Assembly: GCF_003945595.2 (NCBI RefSeq)
Contig: NW_024104505.1
Location: 124,001 to 188,000 of the forward strand
DNA length: 64,000 bases
Direction of reading: 5' to 3'
Origin: Pipra filicauda
Lineage: Eukaryota > Chordata > Aves > Passeriformes > Pipridae
The notes beneath the pieces were generated by a model. The model was not told the origin of the DNA. It saw only the letters and a list, made by a program, of their open reading frames with translations, and made no database searches. This document shows, in pieces, positions 1 to 12,665 of this stretch (the stretch's first letter is position 1; each line of letters opens with the position of its first letter). Both the position numbers and the translations under genes were made by a program.

Positions 1-2015
1 AGCTATACTTTTGCTAATTTCCCAGCATTATCACATGCAGGTAACAGCTCTACTGACACCTCTTATGCTGTTACAAAAGATCTCTGATTCCTCCTACTTC
101 CTCACAGTCAGGAGAATTATTTCTATTTTGGAATCACTGGTGCTCCTGACTGACCTACAAATCTCCTTCAGACCCATGGCTGGCAAGGTCATGAACCCAT
201 CACAGGGGACTGCTGATTGTACCACTGTTTACAGAAATAGGTAATGCTTTCCCTATAGTCAGCCCTTCTACTATTGTGTCAAGTGCTCCAGGAACTGCAT
301 CTCATGTCCAGGCCATTTGCTGTGGTAATTATTTCCTTAACAGATATGTGATCCCATCCACGTGAAGAAACACTAGTATTTGATTTTCTCGGAAAAAAAA
401 GTTAGAAAATAAATCAACAGTGCCTGTATATTAACCTGAAGTGAAGAACCCTACACAGTTCAGAAGATACATTAAACTTTGTACTGAGGACAATTCTTGG
501 ATATACATCCTTGTTAATTTTGTTCTTCTTCTGCTTTCAGAAGCAGAGGAAAAATGAATCTGAACTCCCTCAGGTAGTACACAAGTCACATTCTTCTCCG
601 ATTGTTACAGATTTGTTTTAATGCCAAGTTACTCTGTCTCTTTCTATGCTCCCAGAAGCCCTGAGCACTTTTATTAGTATTGCTAAGATAAATCTTAAAT
701 GAGATACATAAAGGTCTCTTCATAGTCCCATCTCAACTCCAACTCAGCACTGAGCCTTACACTTACTCATTTGGTTGTTTTGTTTTCACTAAATTTTCAA
801 GGCTGAGCCACCTTCAGTGTTTTAAGAACTGTCATGAGCCTGTACAGAGAACTACATCCTGATTGGGGCAGGTTGGTGCCCTCTGTACCAAAACTGGCAT
901 GTCAGACAATCACAAAAAAAATCAGTCAGCATACTCAGGCTACCCTATGAACCCAGACAATGACTCAGGCTTTCGACAAAACAGAAGCAGAAGACTGTGG
1001 TTATCTGGTAATGCAGAGCTGTCTGGTCTCACCCCTCCAGCTGAAGGTCTGGGTGTCTGTCCCCTTTCTTTCTGCCTTTGGAGTGCAGGGGTGCAGGCAC
1101 TTGCCAGCTCAGGTCTGGAAGCAGCATTGCTGCATCAGAGTGACAGAGCACTGGAGCCAGTAAGCTGTGCTGAGCTCCTGCTCTACTTCTCCACTCCAGC
1201 TGGCTTAGATCCAGACAGCTCAAGTTTCTCTGCGTATCACTTCCCTGCTCTCCAGATCCCAGGGCCAGCACAGGCAGAGGCAGCCCAGATCTGTTTGCAT
1301 ACAGGATCTAAGTTGTCTTCCTGTTGTGTGAAGCAGAACAAACAAAGATGAAAGGGATGGCAGCTGGAATGACACAGCTTTGTAGAAATTCCATAACTGT
1401 GCATGCTTTTCCTGTATCTGGAAAAAAGGACACACTTTTCAAGCATTTTGCACTTGCATAACGCTGCAGCTGTAGAGTGTAAGCAAAGAGCAGTAAGCAG
1501 TTTACTCACCCACTGCTGCTTTCCTCATGCAACAACTCTTTCTCCCTACTGGAGAGAGCATTTTTACCTGCTAAGAAGAATTAGCAGTAAGCTAGAAAAC
1601 AATTGAAAGAGTTTTTTCCTTTCCCCTCTTACTTTCTGCCTGCAGTGATTTAGAGAAAGTATGATTTCTTTGACGAAAGTAATCACAATCTGAAGCTGCT
1701 GTACTAACTTCTGGTTAATACCACATGAAAGCATTCAGGGAGCTCCTCACCCACTTCCTTGAAAAGTCTAGAGGATAAGAAAATGAAAGCATATGACACT
1801 GCCAGAGATGAATGAGGTACATCTAACATTCATGCCTTTTTGTGCACAATCTGGTCACTCTAAAGGATGGTCATTCTTCTATTGAATCATGATGCAAAAT
1901 TATTTCTATCTCAATGCCATGCTTTCTGTACAGTTGCCTAAATATGTTCCTTGCAGGAATTCAGTTTGCTTTCATTTCAGATTACAAATAAGAAGAGAAA
2001 CCAAAGCAATAAGAA
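1..2015. other. Intergenic DNA downstream of ABRACL, no gene seen
   Basis: This AT-rich stretch has only short open frames without recognisable protein similarity or splice context. A somewhat GC-richer block at about 1000-1290 is open in several frames on both strands, which is what base composition alone produces. I see no CR1 fragment, RNA gene or tandem repeat here. It lies beyond the predicted 3' end of ABRACL. Confidence 0.5.
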
Positions 2016-2038
2016 TTACACAAATTTAAGTATGTGCT

Positions 2039-2044
2039 TTTATT
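2039..2044 (-). terminator. ABRACL: Probable ABRACL poly(A) signal
   Basis: On the minus strand this is a canonical AATAAA hexamer, about 350 nt downstream of the ABRACL stop codon. I found no other AATAAA or ATTAAA on that strand between the stop and this position. Cleavage would be expected about 10-30 nt further on, near 2010-2030. No transcript evidence is available, so use of the site is inferred. Confidence 0.55.
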
Positions 2045-2149
2045 TTATACTTTCATGGCACATTTTGATCTGTAAACATTAAATTACCAGTTCCATTCTT
2101 CTTATGTTGAAAATAACCACTAGACATTTGAGAGAATTACCTGAGATTT

Positions 2150-2179
2150 AAAAAAAAAAAAAAATTAAAAAAAAAAAAA
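2150..2179. repeat. A-rich low-complexity run
   Basis: Two adenine runs of about a dozen bases each are interrupted by TT, followed by a short GA-rich stretch. On the ABRACL strand this is a poly(T) tract inside the predicted 3' UTR. It may be a simple repeat or the tail of an old retroposed sequence. No body of such an element is visible beside it. Confidence 0.6.
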
Positions 2180-2395
2180 GAGAGAAAAAGATCTGGCACC
2201 TTTTACCTTACACACGTATAGTACCATTTTAGGAAGACTTACAAAAGGGAATGTTTTCCAAAATAGGACAGTTTTCTTTTGGCTATAAAGATATATAAAA
2301 TACATCAAAACACCATAGAATGATCAGCCTTATTCAGAGGATATGGAAAGTCACCGTTTCAAACAATTCCATTAATGCATAGCTGAAACACTGCA

Positions 2396-2580
2396 TCAGT
2401 CCTGCAGCAGCATGATATCCACGTTGTCATGAACACCTTGTAAAAGTAGCTCTCCTTGATAAGTGACAATCTTCCGCCGTTTTGCAGCCTTAAGAGTTCC
2501 CACCAGGGCTTCAAAGAGGTTGGCACACTTTTCATCAGCAAACAGCACACCAAATTTCACACTCACTTGTCCATCAGCAT
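2396..2580 (-). CDS. ABRACL: ABRACL coding exon 2 (last exon, coding part)
   Basis: On the minus strand the acceptor reads TTTGATTTAG followed by ATGCTGATGG. The split codon A|AT gives Asn, producing the junction GTK-NADGQVSVKFG. The exon codes for residues 21-81 and stops at TGA (2398-2396). It holds nearly the whole costars fold, including the CANLFEALVGTLKAAKRRK helix and the C-terminal LLQD. The 3' UTR continues to about 2020. Confidence 0.95.
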
Positions 2581-3887
2581 CTAAATCAAAGATGTAATGT
2601 GAAAACACATGCAGATTTCCTTTTAGTTAGGAGATTGCTGGGGAAACAAGGGGACACAGTCAGAACATTGAAAGTAAATCCCATTGTGTCTCCCAATTTA
2701 TTGGGGAACATATTATAAATGCTGATGATAAACGGTAGGCAGAACTCCTGCCTGGTATAAATTTCCATTTTCTTCCAAAGACTCATATCAAGGACCACAT
2801 ATCTGCTGTGTTTACTTTTACTGATGGCTTTCTGAAATGTATGACAAGCACAGGCTACTGAACCTCTTCAAAGCACAAGGAGGAAATTAGTTTTAAATAA
2901 TTAAAACCCTAGAATCCTAGATTATCTCAATTTGAAAGAGACCCATAAGTATCAAGTCCAATTCCCTGCTGCTTCTACCTAAATCTAAACCAAACATTAA
3001 ATATTTTTTCACATTTTTATTTCACTCATTAGTATTTGAGGTTCACATTGAAAAGGCTGCAGTGTGAACTCATTTCTCACGCAAAGCAAGAATTTTAAAA
3101 TATATGTTAAGGTTAGTGAGGTTACTCCTAAAAAGCAGATGCAGTCATACAAAACATGACATATATATCCCCTTAGGTTTCGAAAAACTACTGGAACTGA
3201 ACAAATGACATTAGAACTGCCATATATGAGCAGATAACGCATCCACAAACTGCATAAATAATTGTAAGGAAAGAGGAGTTTTAGCAATAAGAAACAATCT
3301 TAAGAGAAAAGGCTACCTTCTAAGCAAGATTAAGGAAGGTTAAGACTACACCTATAACTCCTGGATTAGTTTTAGGCATACAGATCAATTTCTTCCAAAT
3401 AACACAATCATGAACAGAATTGAAGTGTATGAATTTTGAAGTACAGAAGTTACCAAGGAAGGAGGTGGAAGGAAAAGGTGCAACTTTCTTCTGTGATCGC
3501 TACAGTGAGTATCGAAAACCAATACTCCTGGTGATTTTAGTGGGAGCAGGATTTCAGGCCTACATCCTCCCTGCTGCAGAGGCTTAAATGTTTAACTTCA
3601 TAACAGAACTACTTTAAAGGATGGGACAATGGGACACAGGCAGTACTAGACAGTCCAACATTAAGTGCATATGCAAGTTTTCAGTTTACCTGAGCCTGCT
3701 TAATTAAATTTTCCAGGTTCATAGGTTGATATAACATGACTACATCTGTATGAAATATATGTCATATACATACATGCATCTATGACATGACTACATCTGT
3801 ACAGTCAGAGATGTTACAATACTTACTTTTGGTTCCCAGCCGCCGAATCTCCTCCACTAAGAGGCTAATTTCATGTTCCACGTTCAT
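2396..3887 (-). CDS. ABRACL: ABRACL, costars-family actin-regulating protein (whole coding span, two coding exons)
   Basis: The coding sequence joins 3887-3827 to 2580-2396 on the minus strand: 61 + 185 = 246 nt, giving 81 residues and a stop, the usual length for vertebrate ABRACL (costars family). The protein starts MNVEHEISLLVEEIRRLG and ends QGVHDNVDIMLLQD. The core KFGVLFADEKCANLFEALVG and the basic stretch KAAKRRKIVTY are family hallmarks. The family is the free-standing form of the C-terminal domain of ABRA/STARS and is linked to actin dynamics and cell motility in the cytoplasm. No signal peptide or membrane segment is visible. The start is the first ATG after a clean splice acceptor and fits the family length. 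The gene is divergent from REPS1. Confidence 0.95.
2581..3826 (-). other. ABRACL: ABRACL intron between the two coding exons
   Basis: The intron has a GTAAGT donor (minus strand, 3826-3821) and an acceptor at 2582-2581. It carries a degenerate CR1 tail near 2908-2990. A 16-base segment (CATGACTACATCTGTA) is present twice, around 3736 and 3786. Otherwise it is AT-rich with no recognisable content. Confidence 0.7.
2908..2990 (-). mobile_element. CR1 LINE 3'-end fragment (old, antisense)
   Basis: Read on the plus strand, the segment has the order typical of the reverse-complemented 3' end of avian CR1: AGAATCCTAGATTATC, then GAAAGAGACCCATAAG, then ATCAAGTCCAATTCCCTG. It is diverged and short, so it is an old fragment, lying in the ABRACL intron. 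Subfamily not assigned. Confidence 0.65.
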
Positions 3888-3893
3888 TGTGGC
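3827..3893 (-). CDS. ABRACL: ABRACL coding exon 1 (start-codon exon; CDS 3827-3887)
   Basis: On the minus strand the acceptor CTTGTAG is followed by GCCACAATG, so the start codon lies six bases into the exon in a good context (A at -3). The coding part (3887-3827, 61 nt) gives MNVEHEISLLVEEIRRLGTK plus one base, ending at CCAAAA|GTAAGT. Bases 3888-3893 are the end of the 5' UTR. The upstream non-coding exon is inferred near 6160. Confidence 0.93.
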
Positions 3894-6159
3894 CTACAAG
3901 TAAAATAAATTTTTACGAAGTTATTAGGAATCCTGTAAATATCCTTTGCACTGTTCTGGCCTGTTCTCTGTTCTTTAGGAATGTCACACTTCGTAAATCC
4001 GAGTAGCCTGGAAACACATGACTACAGGATAATATAAGATTTTAGTCTTGAACAGATAAAGAACCTCTGCACCTCCACATTTGAGGGCAAGTGAACAGAA
4101 ACTACAATCTTGGTGCGCTCCTTACATTTGTGTTTGGAATGTATCTCAAAACATGAAAGATGTGGGAAGGTCAAGGAGGAGGAGCCTTGCTTGTTATGAA
4201 GAATGAGCTTAAACTGCCACAGAATCAGAGCAACTCTTTAAAGCCACAGGTCTTCAGGGGTTTGCAACTTTCCACCAACAGCCTCAATTAAAATGGAACA
4301 TTTGCCTTTAAATTCCTCTCTGGGATATGTGGTAGATTTGGTTTTTTAAATCATACCACAGCTTTCCACATATGCTGGCAAGATACTGCAGACATCCAGC
4401 CAGTTACAGCAGGTCTACACACACAACGTCTGAAAGGACAGTAGTTCCTGCATATGTGCTACTAAGAGCAGAACTGATCCAAACTATGCAAGTAATCTAA
4501 CATTTAGATTAATCAAACATTTATTTTCATTCATAGTGATCCCAAGGAACTGCCAAATATTTCCTGGACACCTCCTGGCTGTGAAACACAGCAATTTTCA
4601 CCAGTGTACACTGATGCCTTGCAACAGTTTAGCCATACACAGCTCAGCACCGGGCAACACCACAGTCATACAAAACGCTATTTGGCTACAAAGTGTCCAA
4701 GGTTAAAAACTGCAGACACCTGAAAGGTGTTTTGTGATCTAAGCTGTGCAAAGCAGCACCAACACAATGAAACCTTTAGATGTTGAACTCCTTAAGCAAA
4801 ATCTTTGGCATTGAGGTTAGCACAAGAAACTGGGCCTCACAGACAAAGCAAAGCATCCAATGCCAACAATGCAGCAACAATGGAACAAAAACCATTGAGA
4901 GCTTCTGGAGCTGAGCACTGTCTAAAAGGTGCTCATTGAGCAGGGAGACCCACTCTATTGTTCAAGAAGCCAGTGTTCTGCACTGGTACGTAAGTGGAGT
5001 TAAAAAATTGACAACTGGATGCATCACAAACTCTTCATAAGAGCTTCCCCTCCTTTCTTTTTTTATTGAGTTAAAATAGGTAAAAGTGACATATTTCCAC
5101 CTCTTACAACAACCCCTTACAATTTATCCAAAGAGCAAAAAACCCCTTTGCAACAGAGCCTGATTTTTAGATCTCAAATTCACTTGCAAAAAATCCGTCT
5201 TTTTAACATGCGAAACTGAGCAAGCTTAACTATCAGCACGGGTTTTGGGCAAAGCCCCTTTCAAACTACTGTTTCATCCCTAACACGTGGTAACAGGAAC
5301 TATCCAGAGCTCCAATTGCCTTAGTTGAACTCCTAGATTTTGTTTAACTCAGCCCTAAAGAGATTGTGGCACATCACCAAGGAAATACGACTCATGTATT
5401 AGAAAGCTTACACTCATTATTAATTTGTCAGACTGCCAATTTTAATATTGGTCATCACAGTAGCATAATTAGCTTCTCTTTAAAGATGTCCTTTTCATTT
5501 TAAAGGTTCTTTTTTACTTTTAGCTGTTTTAAGTTCACATTAATTTAATATTATTTTCCCTCATGCACGTATACCATCAATTTAAATAGCAGTATTTAGA
5601 ATGAAAAAAAATTAATTCTATATTATTAGGGCAAAACTTCTGAGAGAAGTGTGGCTATGCAAGGAGTAAGGAAGTAGAGAAGTATCGCAATACTTAAATC
5701 TTTATTTTATACTGTCAACGACTCAACACACCACCTATCAAAAGTGCATGACAACTATTAGACTGTAATATTTCTGACGCCAATACACCGCTGGAAGCCA
5801 GCGCGGTTTTTCACTACGTGGTATGAAAACTAAACTTCTCCTTATTTGGTAGGAGGGCGCCGAACCGCTGCGAACGCTCACACATCTGTCACCCACCGCG
5901 CCGACTCTCCCCTCGCAGACACCGATGGCTCCTCGGCGGGGCCGCGCCGGGAGCAGAGCGCGGTCCCCTTCCCACACCCCACCGGGATCCGACTCCCGCC
6001 GCCGCCCGCGCAGGAAGCACCGGGAAGGGGCCTCGCCCGGGCCAGCGGCAGCCGCACCCACTGCCCGGGCAGCGCCTCCCTGCCCCCGGCGTGGAGGGGT
6101 GGGAGCACGGCAGCCGCCGGGGCGGCGCCCCCGACCCGCTCCCGCCCGCCGCCACTCAC
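3894..6159 (-). other. ABRACL: ABRACL 5' intron (inferred)
   Basis: The interval lies between the start-codon exon and the inferred non-coding first exon. It has a good acceptor next to 3894 and a GTGAGT donor at 6159-6154 on the minus strand. It is AT-rich up to about 5830 and then enters the CpG island. No repeat family or RNA gene was recognised in it. Confidence 0.55.
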
Positions 6160-6430
6160 CCGGTGCCGGTGCCGCTGTCGCCGCTCGGGGCCGCCGCCGG
6201 CGGAGCCGTGTCAGGCAGCGCGGGGGTGTCGGGCGGGGGGCGGGGGCAGGGCGAGGGGGCGGGCGGCCGTAGCCCTGCCTCCGCCGGGGCCGGGCCGCCT
6301 CCCGGGCTGGGCTCCCACCGCCCCGGGGCGGCGCTCCTGGTCATCCTGGGCTCTGCCGGTGGCGGAGGCAGTAGGAGTGTCCGTGCTGTCCTCTCTCTCC
6401 CCGGGTTATGCCAGGGCTAAATTCTTCCCG
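5840..6430 (-). promoter_or_regulatory. ABRACL: CpG-island promoter of ABRACL, with the inferred non-coding first exon
   Basis: This is a sharp GC- and CpG-rich block in AT-rich surroundings. On the minus strand a consensus donor CACCGG|GTGAGT has its exon edge at 6160, in the right place and orientation to join the ABRACL start-codon exon. The untranslated first exon would therefore run from 6160 towards about 6250-6350. GC boxes of the Sp1 type cluster at about 6230-6265. No TATA box is evident. The long open frames here on both strands follow from GC content. The transcription start itself cannot be read from sequence. Confidence 0.7.
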
Positions 6431-9400
6431 TGACAAGGGCGTTAGTAAGTTTTTCTAGGAAAAACGCCTTCCAAGGCCAGCAGCTCCCTCTCTTCCAGAG
6501 GGTCAGGTTTCAATAATGCACTGTATTCCTTCAGTCACTTTCTGTCACCGTATCATGCCCCATGCTCACCATCTCTGCTGGCTTCCCCGGGTGACATTGT
6601 GCCACGTTCTCTTCCTATGCCCCCCACATTTATTTTCTTCTAGAAAAACAGTTCTCTTTCCAAAGAAAATGAAGGAGCTGGGTTAATACTATTTAACTTC
6701 GATAAAGTTGTGTTGCAGTTTATCTGTTTTTTTCATTCAGCACCCATACCCTTGCACTCTGCACTGCAGAAAGAATGCAGTTTATTTTTTTCTGTCTCGT
6801 ATCACGGCATTCACAACTGCTTTCGTCTCTCTTGCTTCCTCTTGGCAGAAATATTTACATCTTCTCTCAAGGACTCGGGCATTAAAGCTGAGTTGCATTA
6901 ACTTCTACAAAGCAACGAAGCTGCCACCAACCCCCTAGTCATAGTCAAGGTTTGCACCAAACCTTTCCAGAAAATTCACACTGGCACTGCCGAAAGCTTT
7001 GCTGTTCCCAGCTGTTTCTCCCACCTCCTTATCAGGCATGACTGCCCTTAAAGCAGAGTTGATATGAGAAACTATTTCCAGCCCTTGCACTTCACATTTA
7101 TCTGCACTAGATTCTAAAGGTGAGGCTGAGATACTTTCTCAGGCTGTGAGCTGCGCCAGTTAGGGCTGGTCCCTTACTATATTCTCCCATCCACGGTGTA
7201 GGCATGAATAAATAGCTAACAGCACCTTAAACCACTGAAGCTATCTCTGCTAGGGCTTGAACCTGCAACTAGATAAATTGATTTGCACAGTGGAAATGAT
7301 GCCAAGAAGATCACATTTTTATCACTCCAGGATAAAATCACTCCACTGTAGTCCAAGCCCATTGCTTTTTCCTGGGATTTTTTGATGGTGTTTTCAGGAA
7401 AAGATTAGCTTTTCCTTAGAATAATCACTATTTATTAGTAACAGAATATTTGTTTAGTCAAAAAAAAACCCATGCTGCTTTCTGCTCAAGGAGCTATATA
7501 TTCGGCAAGTGATAGCATATCAAAACATTTTCTGGAACAGATTAGCTGTATTTTACATCAGTAAGGAGTGCTCTTTTCAAAAAACAAACCCTGATAGTTC
7601 AGAAAACAGGTTAAGATTAAAAGGGCTACATTCCTAAGTTGATAATGAAGTAAATGACATTTAGATCTGAATTGAATCAAAAGACAGTAAAAATTCCCAG
7701 GAAAATGTAGTTTCTAAAGAGCCCGGATGCTCTGTCGATGTGATGCCATATACGCATATTGTTTTTCTGAAGGTCTTCATTTCGTTGGCCAACACAATGC
7801 TAAATACTGCAGTAAAAAAGGGTGGTTTTAAAGATAAATCTGAGATAAACCTTTTAAAAGGTAATCTAATTAGTATGTTAGCAAATATGGTGAAGATTTC
7901 AGTTATTTAGCAGTATAGAATAAAAGTGCTTATCTTCTGGTTTTATTGTTAACAACATGCTTTCAGTTGTACATACTCTAGATTTCTTAATCATCAAAAC
8001 ACCATTATATTTGCACAAATAATGTAGGCCTTTGCTTTGCATAATGTGGTTGTTCTTATGGGTAATAGTTTGGGACTTTTCAGACCAAAAGTATTATCAT
8101 TATGCTGTTGATGAAATCTATGTTAAAAATTCTTTTCAGTTTTGAATCATAGCTGCTAATGTATAAGAAGCAGATCAACTACACATCTGAGAAAGATGAA
8201 CAAACATCTGTAATTCCTTATCTTATTCTTTTAACTCATTTTTTTGAGGAAGTGCAATAATGAATTTCTGCTGCATGTGCCTGTGTCCCATCTCTTTGCT
8301 TTAATACTAGTAACTTATATCTGTGCAAAATGCCAGATTCTCCTTACTGTATCCAAAGCTAGAAGTAAACTGTAGTGCTTTGATTCAAACAAGAGTGTGC
8401 ATAAGTGTCTTGTCTTTGCCCAGTCCCATCATGTATTTGTGTCATCAACCTGCCATGAGTCACTTCTCATCATGAGTGTGCTGTATTACGCAACCCAGTG
8501 TAGGGTTATGACTCAACATGAAGTTATAAAGCCACTTCAGCCCAAGCTAAAACAGGTCTTAAAAAAATATGTCTTCACATGATTTAAAGATTTCAAGTGG
8601 TAGAGGATCTACTACATTCCTTATTCCCATGGATTTTGTAACACCACAGAAAAAGTAAAGTATCTTTTTTCTAGAACATGACAGGGTCCTTGGGTGCAAT
8701 GAGAAATTAAAACCCACTACAAGTCAATGCTGTTACAGAAATCTGAGGGGAATAAGCAATATTCAGGGAGTATGGATATTAGAGATAGTCAGAACAACTA
8801 CATTTTTTAAGATAAGCCAATCAACCTGGAAAATAGCACTTTCTTATGAACTCCATATCCAAAGCATCTTCATAATTTTTAGTCCAATCATTGTCTTGCT
8901 TGCCTGCTCTCTCTGTCTTAAGTCAGCAGTTTTTTCAAGAAAGAAAATAATTTTACCAAAACGAAAAGAATAGCGATGCTCTGAAAAACTTTCCCCGAAT
9001 TTGCCTGTAGAGCCACATTTTAAAATATTAATTGTATGGGCTTGTAGCTTTACTTCGCTGTAATGACCAAAAAAGCCCAAACCAAAACAGAAAACAGAAA
9101 AAAACACCCCAGTTTCTACTTTTTACTCTTTTAGTGAGTTGAAAACATAACCTAACAAAACATAAACACTTCTTTTTGTGTAAAAGCAAACACACCAGAC
9201 CAGCCTCAGAACAAGAGAGACTATAAATGCAAACACAGTGATTGCTGAGTCTTGGCACTTGAATGAGCACTTCCATTGAGGTAAATGGAATGATTCACTT
9301 TTGCTGTTACTCACTGGTGTCTGTCCAGGAGAGGGGACTTATTTCAGGAATGGCCTCAGTGCATCACACTCTTCTTGTTTTTCACTAGGTGCCTCAAACA

Positions 9401-11797
9401 ATGTAATGCTGCTTCTTCCTAAATTTAGCATGTAAATCTTTGCTACAGTGGAATAGATGGATGCTGTATCAGTACAGGCTAAAAGACTGGGCCCATAATG
9501 TTTGTTATACAGCACACACTATAAGAGGAACTATGGGATGACCCTAACCATGTGTCTGAGAATAGTTAATTGAAAACTGTAAGACTGAACTCAAAGCATC
9601 CTTAAATAGGCACAAAGTCAGAATTAGTAGGGGTGTTATTTTGAGCTTGGTGATGCTTTTCTGCACAAGAGGATGTGAAGTAAAGAAGATGTGCAGTAAA
9701 GTCTTGAGGGAGCAGAGTATCAAAAATTGTTTGGAGACAGTTTATAAAGAGAAAAAAAATATAAATAGCTGATTGTATTTAATGTGTTACATACTGTTCT
9801 TTGCTATAGCAGCTGAATATTTGAGAGAGAGGAACATGAAGACTAATTATTTTCTCAGATTCCTGGTATCAGAAAATCTCATGTCACAAGGAAACAGAGT
9901 ACATCCCCTGATCCAGGCAGCATGGTAGCGGCTGAATAATCCAGTCCCTCTGTCCTCTTGTTTGGCATGCGTAATGAAAAAAAATCACCTCCCCTTTTCC
10001 CTTTCCCTCTATACATATACATACACAGACTGGTATTTTGGGGACTTTTTCAGAAAACCAAAAATAAAGGCTTTGCATAAAAGATGTCAAATAATGGTAG
10101 CAGAGATGACAGTTACATTAATATGGAATTACTATTCACATTCACATCAAATACAGCTCCAGGTGTAATATCTATTTATTGCTTTCATATAAATTTCCTT
10201 CCTAAAGCTCAGGCATTTATGATGACTCATGACACAAGTACATCAAATCTTTTTCTGAAGGAAATCTTATTGAAATGGAACTGTGGATTCATATTTGTCA
10301 GAATGCAAGCATGGATCACAGAAGTTCACAGCTGGCTAAAAAGAAGTAAGACATCTTTCTTTATCACTGAATTTCTGAACGTTAATAATCACTTAATGCA
10401 AGATTCCTGTTCATATGCATTTTTAGGGATAAACTTGTAATTTTTTTGGTCTACATGCCAGGTTCTTAGCTGAAAAACTGTGCTTAAGGCGCATGTTGGA
10501 TCATCTGAATCTGATAATATTTGAAATTACACTGAATTTATACTATATTTTGAAGTCACATACAGAAGCATTTTATTGGTGCCTGCATATGAGGAAGTGT
10601 ATTTTTTAGCATAAGATTTATATTAAAACTGCTTTTTAGGAATTCTTTTCTGGTTTCATGACAGAATGCCAGCACTGAAATCCAAATGAGATTGAAATTT
10701 GCATGCCATCAAACTTTATTAATTTCACTGGCACTGCAGCCACAAGTCATTGGTCCTAAATAATTTGATTTCAAGCTGTTTGAAACTGCAACAGAGAACA
10801 ATGATGAGGTTCCCACCGTGGCTTCCTACAGAGCATTGCATATGGTCTGACCTATTGACTTAATAGCATAGGAGAAATTTCTGTCACAATGTAGCAGGTT
10901 AAACTGTATGTTGATTTCAAAGAGTTAACAAATATCCACCAGGGAGGTACTATCATCAAATCAATTTACACTTTTAAACATACCATATGGTTTGATTACA
11001 AATGATGTGCCCATTTTGTTCTTCATCTCACACTAGAGTGTTACGAATTTTTTATCTGCAAAGTTAATTGCAATTGTGAATTGCAAGCTTCTGGAATAAG
11101 TCTTACCCTTTTTTATTTTTCCTCATGGAAATTATGTCCAAGCATCTCTGACCTATTGGAGAAGCTTAGATTTTAAAAGATAGTTAAGAAAAAAAGATAT
11201 AACCATCTTCTTGTTTGGTTCATAGTTACCCTATGTAATTGCGTTACATATATATAAATAATATTTGCTTCTGAAGACATAGTGATGTCATATTTTGAAG
11301 AAAATGCTATTTGTTCTGTGTCACATAAATAGCATAAATGAATCCCACTTTCTTTATGTTTACTGAAGGAAGCACAAAAGCTGTCTTGCATACACACAAG
11401 TGTTTTCTTCGTGAACAGTTATGGAAAGTTTCCAATGCACTTCCTCTGAATCCAAGTCTTCCTTAATCAAGTTTAAACCAGCTTCAATTTCCTTCCATTA
11501 TTAGGAAACAGCATATTACTCCATTTTAAACAGTTAATCTCCATTTTCAATATAAAATAATATTAGATTACATGAAAGTAGGCTTCTGATGGCCTGCAAA
11601 TTTGGCAGAAATTATGGGAATGAGTGAGGGGGCTGATGATTCCAGCATTTGTGTATCTATTTCTGCTCTAAAATCCAGAAATATCTGTAATTACAGTGCT
11701 AACAGGAAACAGAAGTTGGAAGGGTAGTTTCATTTTTTTTTATTTAGACAATAAGTTGTATCATAGACCAAGCAAAATACATCAGTGTTAAGTAATA

Positions 11798-11820
11798 ATT
11801 AGTTAACAGTGTTAACTAAT
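11798..11820. repeat. Perfect 10-bp inverted repeat with a 3-nt spacer
   Basis: ATTAGTTAAC and GTTAACTAAT face each other across AGT. The two GTTAAC half-sites resemble part of an HNF1-like palindrome, but the spacing differs from the classical GTTAATNATTAAC. It could equally be chance in AT-rich DNA. Confidence 0.8.
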
Positions 11821-12281
11821 AGAAAGGCTCAGTATTAACAGCTTCTCATAATAGCAAATCTGCATCAACAAAGACTTGGTACATCAGTTAATTTTTACTC
11901 TGGATCAAAATGTTTCCATCACAGAGGAAAACAGAAGTTGGAAAGACTAGTATCTCACACCAGAAGAAATGCAGGCATTTTTTCGTTTACTAACTTTCTA
12001 AGGAATATACACATCCTTTATTTCATTACTGGGAAATAGAGCTTGTATGTGTTCCCAAGCTAAAAACTGACTGCACAGGCTATTTTTCTCACAGGTCAGA
12101 TGTGAGGAAACAGGGCCATTTCACTTCCTTCATAATCTCTGTATAAAGAGAAGAGGAAAATGGGACCAGGCCTATTGTTCTTGCAGTTTCCTGTCTCCCT
12201 TTTCACTATGCCTCATTCAAAAAAGCAAGGGTTTACAACTTCAAGTGCATCATCACTATTTAATGTATTTGGTTGTCTACT

Positions 12282-12288
<7 letters not shown>

Positions 12289-12316
<28 letters not shown>
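12289..12316. repeat. (AT)14 microsatellite
   Basis: An uninterrupted dinucleotide AT run of 28 bases, likely polymorphic in length. It lies in intergenic DNA. Confidence 0.95.
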
Positions 12317-12321
<5 letters not shown>

Positions 12322-12602
12322 TTCTGAAGTACCCAGATGATATCAAAAAAGCCTTTATTGATAAAAAGGTTGCATGTCAAAAGTAGCTGCTGTCTTTTTT
12401 TCTTTTAAATAAAATATAGTAGCTCTTAATAAAAAGTGTTCTCTCTTCCAAGATAATAAGATCAAACTACACAATAAATCTTCCCAAAAATCTCAATAAA
12501 CTATTTTTGGGTTCCTTTTTTCTCAGCTATTTGTCCTAAATCTTCAGTCAGTTGAGTGGCTAGAGTACAATGATCAAATATAAACAAGAGAAAGGTCTGA
12601 GT

Positions 12603-12665
12603 TATAGAATCATAGAACCATTTAGGTTGGAAAAGACCTCTGAGATCATCAAGTCCAACATTATG
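12603..12665 (-). mobile_element. CR1 LINE 3'-end fragment (antisense)
   Basis: The plus strand reads TATAGAATCATAGAACCATT, then TAGGTTGGAAAAGACCTC, then GAGATCATCAAGTCCAAC. This is the reverse complement of the conserved avian CR1 3' end, including the octamer tail (ATTCTATG on the minus strand). Similarity stops soon after CAAGTCCAAC, so it is a heavily 5'-truncated copy, as is usual for CR1. Confidence 0.9.

Larger units (their letters stand above)
6431..12600. other. Intergenic DNA between ABRACL and REPS1, left part
   Basis: AT-rich sequence with no convincing coding region, RNA gene or mobile element. The short open frames in it have no recognisable motifs or splice-site support. The features noted are an inverted repeat at 11798-11820 and an (AT)14 tract at 12289-12316. 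Regulatory elements may be present but cannot be told without comparison to other birds. Confidence 0.5.

Noticed and set aside
863..1351. 162-codon open frame near the left edge
   Set aside because: No recognisable domain, Ser/Ala/Leu-rich, with overlapping open frames on both strands in a locally GC-richer patch. No splice or promoter context.
5846..6433. Open frames on both strands at 5.85-6.43 kb
   Set aside because: They come from GC-rich CpG-island sequence. The block is better explained as the ABRACL promoter with a non-coding first exon.
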